DNA of 8,177 bases, taken from Clostridia bacterium. GTDB taxonomy: Bacteria; Bacillota; Clostridia; Oscillospirales; Acutalibacteraceae. The translations under genes and the position numbers were made by a program. Below, piece by piece: positions 7,601 to 8,177 of this stretch. Where the stretch lies: contig JAKSQR010000063.1 in NCBI GenBank assembly GCA_024404065.1, positions 1 through 8,177 of the forward strand, in the 5' to 3' direction. Under the pieces are notes generated by a model. The model made no database searches, was not told the DNA's origin, and saw nothing but the letters and a program-made list of their open reading frames with translations. How positions within the stretch are numbered: position 1 is the first letter of the stretch; each line of letters starts with the position of its first letter.

Positions 7601-8151
7601 GGGGGGAAGAAATCCAGAATACCGCCTCTTACTGCAAACTGACCGGGACCGTCAATCTGCTCACAGGCAGTGTAGCCGCTTTTTACAAGGGCAGTTGACA
7701 GCTGATTTATATCATAATCCTCACCTGCCTCAATGGTAAGTGAGTTGCTCATAAGCATTTCGGGTGGAATTGTAAGCTGTGTGGCAGCCTCTGCGGAGAA
7801 TATAACGCAATCGAAGTTACCTGTCAGCATTTTATCCAGCACATTAAGGCGGGTATGCTCATACTCACGTGAAACGGTTTCGTTTATTCTGTAGGATAAA
7901 TCCCTTGCAGGGAATACATAGGCACGCATACCAAAGGTGGTTAAATCCTGAGCCATACGGGTTGCGCTTGATTCATCAGGGGTAAGCACCAGAGCTTTTC
8001 TCTTAAAGCCTGTGCAGAGTGATGAAATTACATGAGCCTTATGAATGTATGAAAGACCTGTTGCGCCCAGCGGCAGCCTGTTTTTGTGTATGGCTGTAAC
8101 CATTGAGCGAAACTCAGGTACGGTTTTTGCAATGTCGGTAAAGCAATTCAT
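4693..8151 (-). CDS. mfd: Transcription-repair coupling factor Mfd
   Basis: Mfd is an ATP-driven DNA translocase. It recognises RNA polymerase stalled at a lesion, pushes it off the template and recruits UvrA for nucleotide excision repair (family knowledge). This copy has 1152 residues, the usual length (about 1150-1180). Seen in order: a UvrB-like N-terminal module without an intact Walker A, including GQFAVRGGILDFFPP (170-184) and RIEFWGD (191-197); the CarD-like RNA polymerase interaction domain at about 487-543 (KGEYVVHAAHGIGIF onward); Walker A GDVGFGKT (640-647); the DEEQ box (741-744); TATPIPRT (767-774); GRVGRS (913-918); the Mfd/RecG TRG-type segment RDLELRGAGNVLG (960-972); and a C-terminal regulatory domain starting near PIDAHIP (1015-1021). 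All key helicase residues are present. The start ATG has GGAG (8159-8162) 7 bases upstream. The gene ends in TGA and is followed by its own terminator. Its promoter and any upstream partner lie outside the window. Confidence 0.98.
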   Translation of the reverse strand: MNCFTDIAKTVPEFRSMVTAIHKNRLPLGATGLSYIHKAHVISSLCTGFKRKALVLTPDESSATRMAQDLTTFGMRAYVFPARDLSYRINETVSREYEHTRLNVLDKMLTGNFDCVIFSAEAATQLTIPPEMLMSNSLTIEAGEDYDINQLSTALVKSGYTACEQIDGPGQFAVRGGILDFFPPDAKEPCRIEFWGDTVDSLFSFDLDSQRRTELLDNVRITPAKEILITEENLIAIIEKHIAEKRIRGNGLKMLRAEIDNMQGGIRINCADKYMPLIYPDAGGIFDYGKDAMLFVCESFAVQDKFNSAVQLQHETVKALFMDGTLCRGLERYNLEYNELHKIYTDMGVVYLDNLPRGSFDTGVKELITFSAKQLTPWSGSISALVEDLEGRMHRPNYTSVVLAGTEKAAQLLSEDLKTEGIDSIYYEEWPEKFPQDKVTILPGGISFGMEYPSAAFTIFTYRAQTAIKAKKVRKSSKHAFNNLTELHKGEYVVHAAHGIGIFEGINSLETQGVVKDYIKIRYDKGDVLYVPVTQLDQVSKYIGGNSESKTIKLNKLGGKDWQKTRSRVKSSVQDMAKELIELYSKRLKIEGHAFSPDIDMQNDFERRFEYVETDDQLRCIKEIKRDMEKPYPMDRLLCGDVGFGKTEVALRAVFKCVADGKQVAILVPTTILALQHYQTILKRFEGFPIETGMLSRFCTKKEIDKTLMGVKRGSVDIVVGTHRLISKDVAFRDLGLIVIDEEQRFGVAQKEKLKTLFPEVDVLTLTATPIPRTLNMAMSGIRDMSVIEEAPLDRHPVQTYVIEQEMDILAQAMEQELRRGGQVYYLYNKVETIERKAAEIKKFLPDANIAIGHGKMSEEELSEVWRRLLEGEIDILVCTTIIETGVDVPNVNTLIIENADRMGLAQLHQIRGRVGRSSRRASAYFTFTRGKQLTEIAEKRLDAIREFTEFGSGFHIAMRDLELRGAGNVLGSSQHGQMESVGYDMYIKLLEQAISEQRGEAPQQPEKECLIDLPIDAHIPAEYISSVPQRLQIYRRIADIKCREDALDVTDELIDRFGEPPESVMGLIKISTIRNRAAQQDIYEIGLEGERIVFKVNDIDMDKVYKIAPAFSGRFTVSAGNGKPYLSVRLAKGDSKLSVIEKVLEIMEKPA

Positions 8152-8177
8152 ATATTTACTCCAAGATTACGAAGGTC

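Noticed and set aside
1..8177. tRNA, rRNA, CRISPR array, insertion sequence or prophage
   Set aside because: The window is almost fully occupied by four intact minus-strand genes; I saw no transposase, terminal inverted repeats, spaced direct repeats or tRNA-like cloverleaf.

Overview
The window is a fully coding, single-strand stretch of a bacterial chromosome. All four genes lie on the minus strand, so it is read from high to low coordinates. The organism is most likely a Gram-positive anaerobe of the class Clostridia (Oscillospiraceae/Lachnospiraceae-like). The grounds are AT-leaning DNA, strong AGGAGG-type ribosome binding sites, a serine hydrolase of a type common in clostridia, and a Gly/Ser/Tyr-rich Tim44-like membrane protein of a kind typical of Firmicutes. 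This placement is inference; there is no rRNA or other marker in the window.

Right part (8151 to 4693): a complete mfd gene for the transcription-repair coupling factor. All expected domains and helicase motifs are intact. It is closed by a clear intrinsic terminator (4641-4675).

Middle (4692 to 4487): about 200 bases without a gene. They hold the mfd terminator, an extended -10 promoter (TGCTATAAT), an 11-bp palindrome over the predicted transcription start, and a strong ribosome binding site. The promoter fixes the start of the next gene at 4486, because the longest open frame would begin upstream of the -10 box.

Left part (4486 to 55): a compact three-gene operon with gaps of 13 and 15 bases, ended by an intrinsic terminator (21-47). 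In order it encodes a cytoplasmic SxxK serine hydrolase of the class C beta-lactamase/esterase superfamily with a C-terminal extension of about 190 residues, a single-pass membrane protein with an unrecognised extracytoplasmic domain, and a 645-residue four-pass membrane protein.

The 645-residue protein is the most interesting item. Its first half looks like bacterial TMEM43 (LUMA family). Its second half looks like a complete Tim44-like precursor: an internal signal-peptide-like helix ending in an AxA-type site, a Gly/Ser/Tyr/Asp low-complexity linker, a further membrane helix, a Tim44/NTF2-like cytoplasmic domain and a C-terminal zinc ribbon. It reads as a gene fusion. The operon as a unit is a candidate uncharacterised envelope-associated system. 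Its function cannot be deduced from sequence alone.
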